NCBI GenBank assembly: GCA_964483405.1
Contig: CAZABC010000024.1
Coordinates: 1 to 32,915 of the forward strand
Length of the DNA stretch: 32,915 bases
Direction: 5' to 3'
DNA from: CAZABC01 sp964483405
GTDB taxonomy: Bacteria; Chloroflexota; Limnocylindria; Limnocylindrales; CSP1-4
Positions 8,598 through 16,174 of this stretch are shown here, in pieces (position 1 is the first letter of the stretch; each line of letters starts with the position of its first letter). The position numbers and the translations under genes were made by a program. The notes under the pieces were generated by a model that worked only from the letters and a program-made list of their open reading frames with translations, ran no database searches and was not told the origin of the DNA.

Positions 8598-9602
8598 TCA
8601 CGAGTACCGGATCCGCGGGTTGAGGAAGGCGTAGCTCACGTCGACCAGCAGGTTCACGACGAGGAAGATGAGGGCGAAGATCATGATCGACGACTGGATG
8701 ATGAAGTAGTCGCGGTTGCCGATCGCGTCGACGACGTAGCGACCGACGCCAGGCCACGAGAAGACGGTCTCGGTCAGGACCGCTCCCGCGAGCAGCCCGC
8801 CGATCTGCAGGCCGATGACCGTGACGACCGGCAGCCAGGCGTTCCGCATGATGTGGCGGGCGTTGACGCGGCGCTCGGTCAGGCCCTTCGCCCGGGCGGT
8901 CCGGACGTAGTCCTCGGTCGCGACGTCGAGGACCGAGGCCCGGGTGATCCGGGTGATGATGGCGAGCGGGATGGAGCCGAGGGCGATCGCCGGCAGGATG
9001 AGGTGGCTGATCCCGTCGATGAACATCTCCCAGTCACCCGCCAGGATCGCGTCGATGAGGACGAACCCGGTGACCGCCTCGTAGCCGGCCCGAGGATCGA
9101 GGCGACCCTGGGTCGGCAGCCACTCGAGCTGGACGGAGAAGATGTAGACGAGCGTCAGGCCGAGGACGAAGACCGGGATGCTGATCCCGAGCAGCGACAG
9201 GATCGTCGTCCCGCCGTCGATCCAGCCCTGGGCGTTCCGGGCGGCGAGCCGGCCGAGGGGGATGCCGACGCCGATGGCGAAGATCAGCGCCGCGATCGAC
9301 AGCTCGATCGTCGCCGGGAACCGGATCATGAACTCCTCGAGGAACGGCCGATTGTTCACGATCGACGCCCCGAAGTCGCCGGTCAGCAGCTTGCCGAGGT
9401 AGTCGAGGTACTGCTGCCAGAGCGGCCGGTCGAGACCGAGGTTCTCGAGGAGCCGGGCGCAGGATTCCTCGGTCCGGTGCTGGCCGAGGATCGACGTGCA
9501 GGGATCGCCGGGCAGGAGGTGGATGAAGGCGAACAGGATGATCGACAGCCCGAAGAGGACCGGGATCGCCCCGAGGATGCGGCGGACGATGTACTTCAGC
9601 AT
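8598..9602 (-). CDS. Peptide/nickel-type ABC transporter permease B, operon 1
   Basis: Partner channel subunit of DppB/OppB type, 334 residues. It starts MLKYIVRRILGAIPVLFGLS with the first helix at the N-terminus. The periplasmic loop contains the family's LGLDRPLWQQYLDYLGKLLTGDFG block. The cytoplasmic coupling loop reads EDYVRTARAKGLTERRVNARHIMRNAWLPV, and the end is AYAFLNPRIRYS. Two cysteines in the first loop (DPCTSILG, ESCARLL) could form a disulphide. ATG-9602 lies 35 bases beyond a perfect 16-bp stem-loop that separates it from the binding-protein gene. Confidence 0.93.
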   Translation of the reverse strand: MLKYIVRRILGAIPVLFGLSIILFAFIHLLPGDPCTSILGQHRTEESCARLLENLGLDRPLWQQYLDYLGKLLTGDFGASIVNNRPFLEEFMIRFPATIELSIAALIFAIGVGIPLGRLAARNAQGWIDGGTTILSLLGISIPVFVLGLTLVYIFSVQLEWLPTQGRLDPRAGYEAVTGFVLIDAILAGDWEMFIDGISHLILPAIALGSIPLAIITRITRASVLDVATEDYVRTARAKGLTERRVNARHIMRNAWLPVVTVIGLQIGGLLAGAVLTETVFSWPGVGRYVVDAIGNRDYFIIQSSIMIFALIFLVVNLLVDVSYAFLNPRIRYS

Positions 9603-9637
9603 CGTGGGCCTTGGGATCTCGCCTGCGTCCGGGTGGT

Positions 9638-9673
9638 GATCACCCCCGGCGCCGGGTGGCGCCGGGGGTGATC
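9638..9673 (-). promoter_or_regulatory. Perfect 16-bp stem-loop between binding protein and permease genes, operon 1
   Basis: The arm at 9638-9653 pairs perfectly with 9658-9673, leaving a 4-base loop. There is no T-run after it on the minus strand. Its position just after the binding-protein gene suggests mRNA 3'-end protection or partial termination, a common way to make binding protein in excess over the permeases. Confidence 0.6.
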
Positions 9674-9722
9674 CGCTCGGTGCGGTGGCCGGGCCTGGCG
9701 GCCGCGGCGCTCGATGGGGCTC

Positions 9723-11426
9723 CTAGCGGTCGAGCCAGACCGTGTTGAGGTACTCGTTGAGCGCGCCGCTGCCGACGAAGCCCTTGACGTCCGCGCGAGC
9801 GGCCGCCGGGGGCGTCGAGCTGACGAGCGGGATCGTCGGGATGTCGGCCCGGATCAGGTCCTGGGCCTTCTCCCACAGCTCCTTGGCCGTCGCCTCGTCG
9901 GTCGCGGCGAGGGCCGCGGCCATCGTCTCGTTGAGCTCGTCGTTGCGGTAGGCGAACTCCGGCGACGGCTCGCCGTCGACGTAGTTGAAGAAGGCGGTCC
10001 TGAGGAAGTTGTCCGGACCGGCCCAGTCGCAGGTCCAGCCGATGAGCCAGGCCTCGTACTCGCCGGTGAACTCGGCGTCGAGATAGTCCGGGCTCCAGGT
10101 CGCGGTGTCGGCGTTGATCGTGAAGCCGACGGCCTCCAGATCGCGGGCGATCGCCTCGAAGATGCCCTTCGGATCGGGCATGTACGGCCGGGTGACGTCC
10201 GACGGGTACCAGAAGTCGAGGGTCAGGTCGGTCTCGCCGGACTCGGCGATGAGGGCCTTGGCCTTGTCGGGGTCGTAGGTCGGCAGGTCGAGGGCCTTGT
10301 AGTACTGGGTGCCGGGCGGCATCCAGTTGTCGGCCGGGACGGCCTGGCCGGCATAGAACGCGTCGATGATCGCCTGCTTGTTGATCGCGTAGGCCATCGC
10401 CTCGCGGATCTTCGGGTTGCTGACCGGGTCGTAGTTGTGGTTGATGCCAAGGTGGAAGAGGTTGCACGACTCGCCGCGATCGATGACCTGGAGCTCGTCG
10501 TCCGCCTTGATCGCCGCCACGTCGATCGGGGCGATGATCTGGCTGATGTCGATCTCGCCGGTCGAGAGGGCGTTGAGCCGCTGGGCCTCCTCGGCGATCG
10601 GCTTGAAGATGATCTCGTCGACGTAGCCGGCGGCGTCGGCGTCCCAGTAGTCCGCGTTCTTGACGAGCTTGACGTTGTCGCCGAGGGTCCAGGAGTCGAA
10701 CTTGTAGGGGCCGGTGCCGACCATGGCCGGGTCGCCGCCCTGCGCGTACGCCATCTGGGTCACGTCGGTCACGGTGTTGTCGGCGCCGCCGGCCTTGAGG
10801 GCCGTCGGGCTGCTGATCGTGAACGGCGTGAGGGTCTGCGACAGCAGGAAGCTCGAGACCGGGCTCTTGAGGGTGATGATGAAGGTCGTCGCGTCGGGCG
10901 CCTCGGTCGAGGCGATGTTCGACCCGTCGCCATAGCCCCCGAAGACGGCCCCGGCGTAGTAGCTGTAGTCCTGGAGCTCGGTCGGGAAGGCCAACCAGCG
11001 GTCGTAGTTGTACTTGACCGCGGCGGCGTCGAGGTCGGTCCCGTCGTGGAACTTGACGCCGCTCCGGACCTTGAACGTATAGGTCAGGCCGTCGTCGGAG
11101 AGCGTCCAGCTCTCGGCGAGGGCCGGCTCGAGCTCGCCGGTCGTGCCGGGCTTGAGCGCGACGAGGCCCTCCATGACCTGCTGCATGACGTATGACGTGT
11201 TGCTGTCGTCGATCAAGGCAGGATCGGTCCGCTTGATGTCGCCCGGGATGGCGACGACGAGCGTCCCGCCGGCCTTCGGCTCGCCGGATGCGGCGGCGGA
11301 CGGCTCGGACGACGCGCCGGCCGATGCCGACGGTTCCTCGGACGGCGACGGTGACGCCGCCCCCTGGCAGGCCGCGACGACGATCGCCCCGACGGCGACC
11401 AGCGCGGCCAGACGGTACTTGAGCAT
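9723..11426 (-). CDS. Extracellular solute-binding lipoprotein, peptide family 5, operon 1
   Basis: Captures the substrate outside the cell and delivers it to the permeases. The N-terminus MLKYRLAALVAVGAIVVAAC is a lipoprotein signal with the lipid-carrying Cys at residue 20, followed by a Ser/Pro/Ala linker of about 35 residues. The SBP_bac_5 domain fills the rest of the 567 residues: AGGTLVVAIPGDI, ESWTLSDDGLTYTFKVRSGVKFHDG (family signature), VGTGPYKFDSWTLGDNV, IREAMAYAINKQAIIDAFY. The start is ATG-11426, with GGAGGAG 7 bases upstream. A promoter-like TATGAT lies about 145 bases before it, giving a long untranslated leader. Peptides are the usual ligands, but nickel, sugars and other solutes occur in the family. 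Confidence 0.93.
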   Translation of the reverse strand: MLKYRLAALVAVGAIVVAACQGAASPSPSEEPSASAGASSEPSAAASGEPKAGGTLVVAIPGDIKRTDPALIDDSNTSYVMQQVMEGLVALKPGTTGELEPALAESWTLSDDGLTYTFKVRSGVKFHDGTDLDAAAVKYNYDRWLAFPTELQDYSYYAGAVFGGYGDGSNIASTEAPDATTFIITLKSPVSSFLLSQTLTPFTISSPTALKAGGADNTVTDVTQMAYAQGGDPAMVGTGPYKFDSWTLGDNVKLVKNADYWDADAAGYVDEIIFKPIAEEAQRLNALSTGEIDISQIIAPIDVAAIKADDELQVIDRGESCNLFHLGINHNYDPVSNPKIREAMAYAINKQAIIDAFYAGQAVPADNWMPPGTQYYKALDLPTYDPDKAKALIAESGETDLTLDFWYPSDVTRPYMPDPKGIFEAIARDLEAVGFTINADTATWSPDYLDAEFTGEYEAWLIGWTCDWAGPDNFLRTAFFNYVDGEPSPEFAYRNDELNETMAAALAATDEATAKELWEKAQDLIRADIPTIPLVSSTPPAAARADVKGFVGSGALNEYLNTVWLDR

Positions 11427-11570
11427 GTGCGCTCTCCTCCTATTCGATGGCTCCCCCGAGCCCCGCGCGTCGCCCGGCAGCTGACGCAGCGCTGCCCGGT
11501 CATCGACCCGGACGCCCGCCGGCGCGTGCCGCCTTGGCTGGCGACGCGGCGACGGACCATCGCGGGCTGC

Positions 11571-11597
11571 ATCATACCCGCCGCGCGCCGCGGCGGG
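11571..11597 (-). promoter_or_regulatory. TATGAT box next to a 9-3-9 inverted repeat, before operon 1
   Basis: In minus-strand order, a perfect inverted repeat (9-base arms 11577-11585 and 11589-11597, 3-base spacer) runs directly into TATGAT at 11576-11571. The repeat would be the transcription terminator of operon 2 or, because it covers the space just upstream of the -10, a repressor site. The core GGGTATGATG recurs exactly at 30554-30563. The remaining 218-base gap between the two operons holds only the leader and the ribosome site. Confidence 0.45.
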
Positions 11598-11644
11598 AGG
11601 CCCATGTGGCTCCACCCGGCCGGCGGCGAACGCCTGCGGCCGGA

Positions 11645-12808
11645 TCAGGCCTCCGGCTGGGGGGCGACCGGCGGCTCGGGCGCCGGCGCCGAGCCGGGGA
11701 ACGGCCGAGTCGGGGCCGCGAGCTGCTCGCGGGCGACGGCCGCCGCAACGATGTCGTCGGGGACCTGGTCGACGTGGTGGCAGGCGACCCGGTGGCCGCC
11801 CCCGACGTCGCGGAACTCCGGGACGACCGTCGTGCAGTCCTCGGGGTTGCCGAGCTTCTCGCGGAGCCAGCACCGGGTGTGGAAGCGACAGCCGCTCGGC
11901 GGGTTGGCCGGGCTCGGGACGTCGCCCTGGAGGACGATCCGCTTCTTCCGGATCCGCGGGTCGGGGTCGGGCACGGCCGACAGGAGGGCGATCGTGTAGG
12001 GATGGCGCGGCTGGACGTAGAGCTCATCGACGTGGGCGAGCTCGACGAGCTTGCCGAGGTACATGACCCCGACCCGGTCGCTGATGTACTGGACGACCGA
12101 CAGGTTGTGGGCGATGAAGAGGTAGGTGAGGTCGTACTCGCGCCGCAGGTCGAGGAGCAGGTTGAGGATCTGGCTCTGGATCGAGACGTCGAGGGCCGAC
12201 ACCGGCTCGTCGCAGACGACGAACTCCGGGTCGAGGGCCAGCGCCCGGGCGATCCCGATCCGCTGCCGCTGGCCGCCCGAGAACTCGTGCGGGTAGCGCC
12301 GGGTGTAGTCGCGCCGCAGGCCGACCGCATCGAGGTAGTCGCCGACTCGCTTGTCGCGGATCGGGCGCTTGCCCCAGCCGTTCTCGCGGTTGGCCTGGGC
12401 GAGCAGCCCTTCGCCGATGATGTCCGAGATCGGCATCCGCGGGTTGAGCGAGCCGACCGGGTCCTGGAAGATGATCTGCATCCGTCGCCGGAGGCGCTTG
12501 AGGTCGGCGCCCTTCTTGGTGTAGATCGGCTCGCCCGCGATCGCGGCCGAGCCGGCCGTCCGCTCCTGAAGCCGGATGAGCGTCTTGCCGAGCGTCGACT
12601 TGCCGCAGCCCGACTCGCCGACGAGGCCGAAGACCTCGCCCTTGCGGACCTCGAAGGTGACGTCGTCGACCGCCTTCACGTCGCCGACCTTGCGGCGGAG
12701 GAAGCCGCCGTAGATCGGGAAGAACTTGGTCAGCCCCTCGATCGTCACGAGCGGCTCGCCCTCGCGGACGGTGGACGGGGCCTCGCCCTGGCGCGACCGG
12801 GTCGTCAT
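11645..12808 (-). CDS. Peptide/nickel-type ABC transporter ATPase F, operon 2
   Basis: DppF/OppF-type ATPase of 387 residues. Motifs: GESGCGKSTLGK (Walker A), IIFQDPVGSLNPRM (Q-loop), SGGQRQRIGIARAL (signature), FVVCDEPVSALD (Walker B, with Cys in place of the usual Ala), IAHNLSVV (switch His, with Asn where operon 1 has Asp). The C-terminal cysteine set is SGCRFHTRCWLRE, EDC and VACHH. It ends in a Pro/Ala-rich tail. ATG-12808 shares ATGA with the stop of the D gene. Close in sequence to the F protein at 5230-6447, so it is a paralogue from an older duplication. Confidence 0.92.
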   Translation of the reverse strand: MTTRSRQGEAPSTVREGEPLVTIEGLTKFFPIYGGFLRRKVGDVKAVDDVTFEVRKGEVFGLVGESGCGKSTLGKTLIRLQERTAGSAAIAGEPIYTKKGADLKRLRRRMQIIFQDPVGSLNPRMPISDIIGEGLLAQANRENGWGKRPIRDKRVGDYLDAVGLRRDYTRRYPHEFSGGQRQRIGIARALALDPEFVVCDEPVSALDVSIQSQILNLLLDLRREYDLTYLFIAHNLSVVQYISDRVGVMYLGKLVELAHVDELYVQPRHPYTIALLSAVPDPDPRIRKKRIVLQGDVPSPANPPSGCRFHTRCWLREKLGNPEDCTTVVPEFRDVGGGHRVACHHVDQVPDDIVAAAVAREQLAAPTRPFPGSAPAPEPPVAPQPEA

Positions 12809-13911
12809 GCGGGCGCTCCGGCCGCGCGCTCGGCGGCGGCGGCGCCGACCGGCGCCCAGCAGGCGACGGTCGGCGGATCGCAGGCCTCGATCCGCGGGTC
12901 CTCGGTCCGGCAGCGGTCGAACGCGTACGGACAGCGCGGGGCGAAGTTGCAGCCAACCGGCATGTTGAACGGGTTGGGCACCGTGCCGGTGATGACGCGG
13001 AGACGGTTGCCCTTCATCCCGCGCGACGGGATCGAGCCGAGCAGGCCCTCGGTGTAGGGGTGCTTCGGCGTCAGGAGGACCTCCTCGGTCGGGCCGGTCT
13101 CGACGACCCGCCCGGCGTACATGACGACGACGTCGTGGACGGTCTCGGCCACGACGCCGAGATCGTGGGTGATCAGCAGGAGGGCGGCGCCGGTCCGGTC
13201 CTGGACCTCGCGGATCAGCTCGAGGATCTGGGCCTGGATCGTCACGTCGAGGGCCGTCGTCGGCTCGTCGGCGATGAGGAGCTTCGGGTCGCACGAGAGG
13301 GCCATGGCGATCATGACCCGCTGCCGCATCCCACCCGAGAGCTCGTGCGGGTACTGCCTGACCCGGCGCTCGGGGTTGTTGATGCCGACCAGCCGGACCG
13401 TCTCGATCGCCTTGTCCCAGGCGTCGCGCTTGTTGAGCTTGAGGTGCTGGACGACGGCCTCGGCGATCTGGTCGCCGACGGTGAAGACCGGGTTGAGGCT
13501 CGTCATCGGCTCCTGGAAGATCATCGCGATGTCGTTGCCGCGGATCGCCCGCATCTCCTCGCTCGAGACGGCGAGGATGTCGCGGCCCTCGAACAGGATC
13601 CGGCTCGGCGGGGCGTCGCCGACGAGCTCGGCCACGTCGCGCGGCAGGTCGTCGACGTTGCGCTCGGTCGGGATCCAGGTCGGCGGCGTGTCGTGGAGCC
13701 GCATGATCGAGAGCGCGGTGACGCTCTTGCCGCAGCCGGACTCGCCGACGATGCCGAGCGTCTGGCCCGGGGCGATCGAGAAGCTGACGCCGTCGACGGC
13801 ACGGACGACGCCGTCCATCACCTTGAAGTAGGTCCGCAGGTCGCGGACCTCGAGCAGGGCGCCCGACGAGGCGCCGACGGCGGGCTCGTCGGACAGGACG
13901 TTCGGGATCAC
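12805..13911 (-). CDS. Peptide/nickel-type ABC transporter ATPase D, operon 2
   Basis: DppD/OppD-type ATPase of 368 residues. Walker A is GESGCGKSV, the Q-loop MIFQEPMTSLNPVF (Glu where most relatives have Asp), signature SGGMRQRVMIAMAL, Walker B LLIADEPTTALD, and LITHDLGVVAE. Between Walker A and the Q-loop it carries an extra stretch of about 20 residues (DTPPTWIPTERNVDDLPRDV) absent from the D protein of operon 1. The cysteine set GCNFAPRCPYAFDRC plus VACW is present. GTG-13911 is preferred: GGGAG lies about 9 bases before it, 4 bases separate it from the permease stop, and an earlier in-frame start (13956) would run into the permease gene. Confidence 0.9.
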   Translation of the reverse strand: MIPNVLSDEPAVGASSGALLEVRDLRTYFKVMDGVVRAVDGVSFSIAPGQTLGIVGESGCGKSVTALSIMRLHDTPPTWIPTERNVDDLPRDVAELVGDAPPSRILFEGRDILAVSSEEMRAIRGNDIAMIFQEPMTSLNPVFTVGDQIAEAVVQHLKLNKRDAWDKAIETVRLVGINNPERRVRQYPHELSGGMRQRVMIAMALSCDPKLLIADEPTTALDVTIQAQILELIREVQDRTGAALLLITHDLGVVAETVHDVVVMYAGRVVETGPTEEVLLTPKHPYTEGLLGSIPSRGMKGNRLRVITGTVPNPFNMPVGCNFAPRCPYAFDRCRTEDPRIEACDPPTVACWAPVGAAAAERAAGAPA

Positions 13912-13915
13912 GCGG

Positions 13916-14878
13916 TCACTCCCTGGATCGCGGGTCGAGGGCGTCGCGCAGGCCATCGCCCATGAAGTTGATGGCGATCACCGTCATCGCGATGGCCATG
14001 CCCGGGAAGAACGGCCACCACCAGTTGCCGACGGCGATCGTCTGCTGGCTCCGGGCGAGGGCGTTGCCCCAGCTGATGTCCTGCGCCTTGAGGCCGAAGT
14101 TCAGGTAGCTGACGAAGGCCTCGAGGATGATCGCGTTGGCTACGAGAAGCGTCGCCGAGACGACGATCGGCCCGATCGCGTTCGGCAGGATGTGGCGGAA
14201 CGAGATCCGGAGGCTGCCGACGCCGACGGCCCGGGCCGCCAGGACGAACTCCTGCTCGCGGAGCGAGAGGTACAGCGCCCGGACGAGCCGGGCGAGCCCC
14301 GGCCATGAGAGCAGCCCGAAGACGAGGATCAGCGAAACGATCGACTGGCCGCCGAACCAGTCCTCGGCGTAGGTCGCGACGACGAGGATCACGAACAGGA
14401 ACGGGATCGTCAGCATCAGGTCGACGAAGCGCATGAGGAGCGAGTCGACCCGGCCGCCGAAGAAGCCGGCCGAGGCGCCGACGAGGATCCCGATGGTCAC
14501 CGCGATCACGGCGGTCGAGATGCCGATGATCATCGACAGCCGGGCGCCGTTGGTGACGAGCGACCACACGCTCCGGCCGGCCCCGTCGGAGCCCATCGGC
14601 GGCATCTCGAGCGGGCTGAAGCCCTGCGGCCCGGGGAGGTCGGTCCGGAGGCTCAGCGGGTCGTACGGCCAGATGATCGGGCCGAAGACGGCCATGAACA
14701 GCATGATCCCGAAGATCACCGTCCCGACCAGGGCGAGCTTGTGCTTGCGATAGCGACGCCAGGCCAGCTGCCACTGGTTGAGCGACTCGAGGGCGACCTC
14801 GTAGTCGGCGTTCCCGGGGGCCGGGGCGGTGCTCGGGGGCTTGCCGAGCCCGGTGTCGTCGGCGGGGATGCTCGTCAT
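13916..14878 (-). CDS. Peptide/nickel-type ABC transporter permease C, operon 2
   Basis: DppC/OppC-type inner-membrane permease, 320 residues. A cytoplasmic leader of about 45 residues precedes the first helix (LALVGTVIFGIMLFMAVFGPIIWPY). Then come PPMGSDGAGRSVWSLVTNGARLSMIIG, further helices, and the docking loop REQEFVLAARAVGVGSLRISFRHILPNAIGP. The end NFMGDGLRDALDPRSRE matches the family closely. It lies 7 bases after the B permease gene and 4 bases before the D ATPase gene. Confidence 0.93.
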   Translation of the reverse strand: MTSIPADDTGLGKPPSTAPAPGNADYEVALESLNQWQLAWRRYRKHKLALVGTVIFGIMLFMAVFGPIIWPYDPLSLRTDLPGPQGFSPLEMPPMGSDGAGRSVWSLVTNGARLSMIIGISTAVIAVTIGILVGASAGFFGGRVDSLLMRFVDLMLTIPFLFVILVVATYAEDWFGGQSIVSLILVFGLLSWPGLARLVRALYLSLREQEFVLAARAVGVGSLRISFRHILPNAIGPIVVSATLLVANAIILEAFVSYLNFGLKAQDISWGNALARSQQTIAVGNWWWPFFPGMAIAMTVIAINFMGDGLRDALDPRSRE

Positions 14879-14885
14879 CTCGGCC

Positions 14886-16001
14886 TCAGTCGTATCGGAT
14901 GCGCGGGTCGACGACGGCGTACAGGACGTCGGCGAGGAGGTTCGCCAGCAGGACGAAGACCGACGTCACCAGCAGCAGGCCCATCAGGACGAAGTAGTCC
15001 CGGGCCCCGACCGAGTCGATGAACAGCCGGCCCATCCCCGGCCAGGTGAAGATCGTCTCGGTGACGATCGCGCCCGAGAGGAGGAACGGCAGCTCGAGGG
15101 CGACGTTCGTCACGACCGGCAGGAGCGCGTTCCGGAAGGCGTGCTTGCCGACGACGCGGCGGCCCGGCAGACCCTTTGCCTTGGCCGTCCGGACGTAGTC
15201 CTGGCCGAGCGACTCGAGCATCGAGGCGCGGACGAAGCGGCTGTCGGCGGCGATGTTCACCGCGACGAGCGTCACCACCGGCAGGATGAGGTGGCGCCCG
15301 ATGTCGACGACCGCCGCCGCCGGGTCGAGACCGAACGCCTCCCAGTACTGGGGCGTGTTGAACGGCGGCCACTCGCGGGTCGTGATGATCCCGCCGGTCG
15401 GCACCAGCCCGAGGCTCACCCCGAAGATGAAGATCAGCATCAGGCCCAGCCAGAACGTCGGCAGCGAGTAGAAGACGTAGGCGAAGAAGGTCATCACCTG
15501 GTCGAACAGCGAGTAGCGGTGGACCGCGGCGTACGTCCCGATGAGGATGGCGATGCCGACCCACAGGACGAGCGCGGTCGTGGTGAGGATGAGCGTCGCC
15601 GGGATCCGCTCGGCGATGAGGTCGGTGACCGGTCGGGCGGCCTTGATCGAGAGCCCCAGGTCGCCGTGGATGATCCCGTTGTCGCCACCGCCGAGGAAGG
15701 CCGGCAGGAAGTTCGGGACGCCGTTCTCGGACAGGAAGATGTCCGGGAACTCGTCGGTCGCGCAGTTGAGGACGCCGATCCAGCCGCCGAACTCGAGGAG
15801 GATGTTGCCGATCGAGACCTCCTCCTGGAGGCACCAGCGGCGAAGCCAGGCGTCGCGGTCCGCCTCGGACAGCGACTTGATGCCGGCGAGCGCCTGCTGC
15901 GGGCCGCCGGGGGCCGCCCGCATCAGCAGGAAGCTGATGACGACGACGCCGAGCAGCAGCGGCAGGAGCCCGATGGCGCGGCGAACGGTGTACTTGATCA
16001 T
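14886..16001 (-). CDS. Peptide/nickel-type ABC transporter permease B, operon 2
   Basis: DppB/OppB-type permease, 371 residues. It begins MIKYTVRRAIGLLPLLLGVV and ends YAVVDPRIRYD. The coupling loop is QDYVRTAKAKGLPGRRVVGKHAFRNALLPV. The first periplasmic loop is enlarged: instead of the usual LGLD block it holds about 80 residues (including WLRRWCLQEEVSIGN, VLNCATDEFPDIFLSENG and FLGGGDNG) before GDLGLSI. Two cysteines lie in that insert. The loop could contact the binding protein and help select it. ATG-16001 has a GGAGGGAG-like ribosome site about 12 bases upstream. Confidence 0.93.
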   Translation of the reverse strand: MIKYTVRRAIGLLPLLLGVVVISFLLMRAAPGGPQQALAGIKSLSEADRDAWLRRWCLQEEVSIGNILLEFGGWIGVLNCATDEFPDIFLSENGVPNFLPAFLGGGDNGIIHGDLGLSIKAARPVTDLIAERIPATLILTTTALVLWVGIAILIGTYAAVHRYSLFDQVMTFFAYVFYSLPTFWLGLMLIFIFGVSLGLVPTGGIITTREWPPFNTPQYWEAFGLDPAAAVVDIGRHLILPVVTLVAVNIAADSRFVRASMLESLGQDYVRTAKAKGLPGRRVVGKHAFRNALLPVVTNVALELPFLLSGAIVTETIFTWPGMGRLFIDSVGARDYFVLMGLLLVTSVFVLLANLLADVLYAVVDPRIRYD

Positions 16002-16103
16002 CGACCCGTCTCCCTCCGCGGGGACCAGGGGTCCGGCGGGACCGGACCGTTCGGCGGTGCCGAGGGCTCCCCGGCAGGAGGCTCTCCCCTCACGCTGGCG
16101 CGG

Positions 16104-16109
16104 AGTATA
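16104..16109 (-). promoter_or_regulatory. Promoter-like TATACT between binding protein and permease genes, operon 2
   Basis: On the minus strand CGCTATACTCCGCGCC follows the stem-loop at once and resembles CGCTAGACTCGCGCC before yggT. It could be an internal promoter for the permease and ATPase genes, about 100 bases before the permease start. No -35 is visible. Confidence 0.3.
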
Positions 16110-16112
16110 GCG

Positions 16113-16145
16113 AAGGCGGCGGCCCGGGTGACGGGCCGCCGCCTT
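16113..16145 (-). promoter_or_regulatory. Perfect 14-bp stem-loop between binding protein and permease genes, operon 2
   Basis: AAGGCGGCGGCCCG at 16113-16126 pairs with CGGGCCGCCGCCTT at 16132-16145 around a 5-base loop. It begins 29 bases after the binding-protein stop and lacks a T-run. It stands at the same place as the stem-loop of operon 1 but is unrelated in sequence. Confidence 0.6.
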
Positions 16146-16174
16146 GCTGGCTGCGCGAGTGCGCTAGCGGATCC

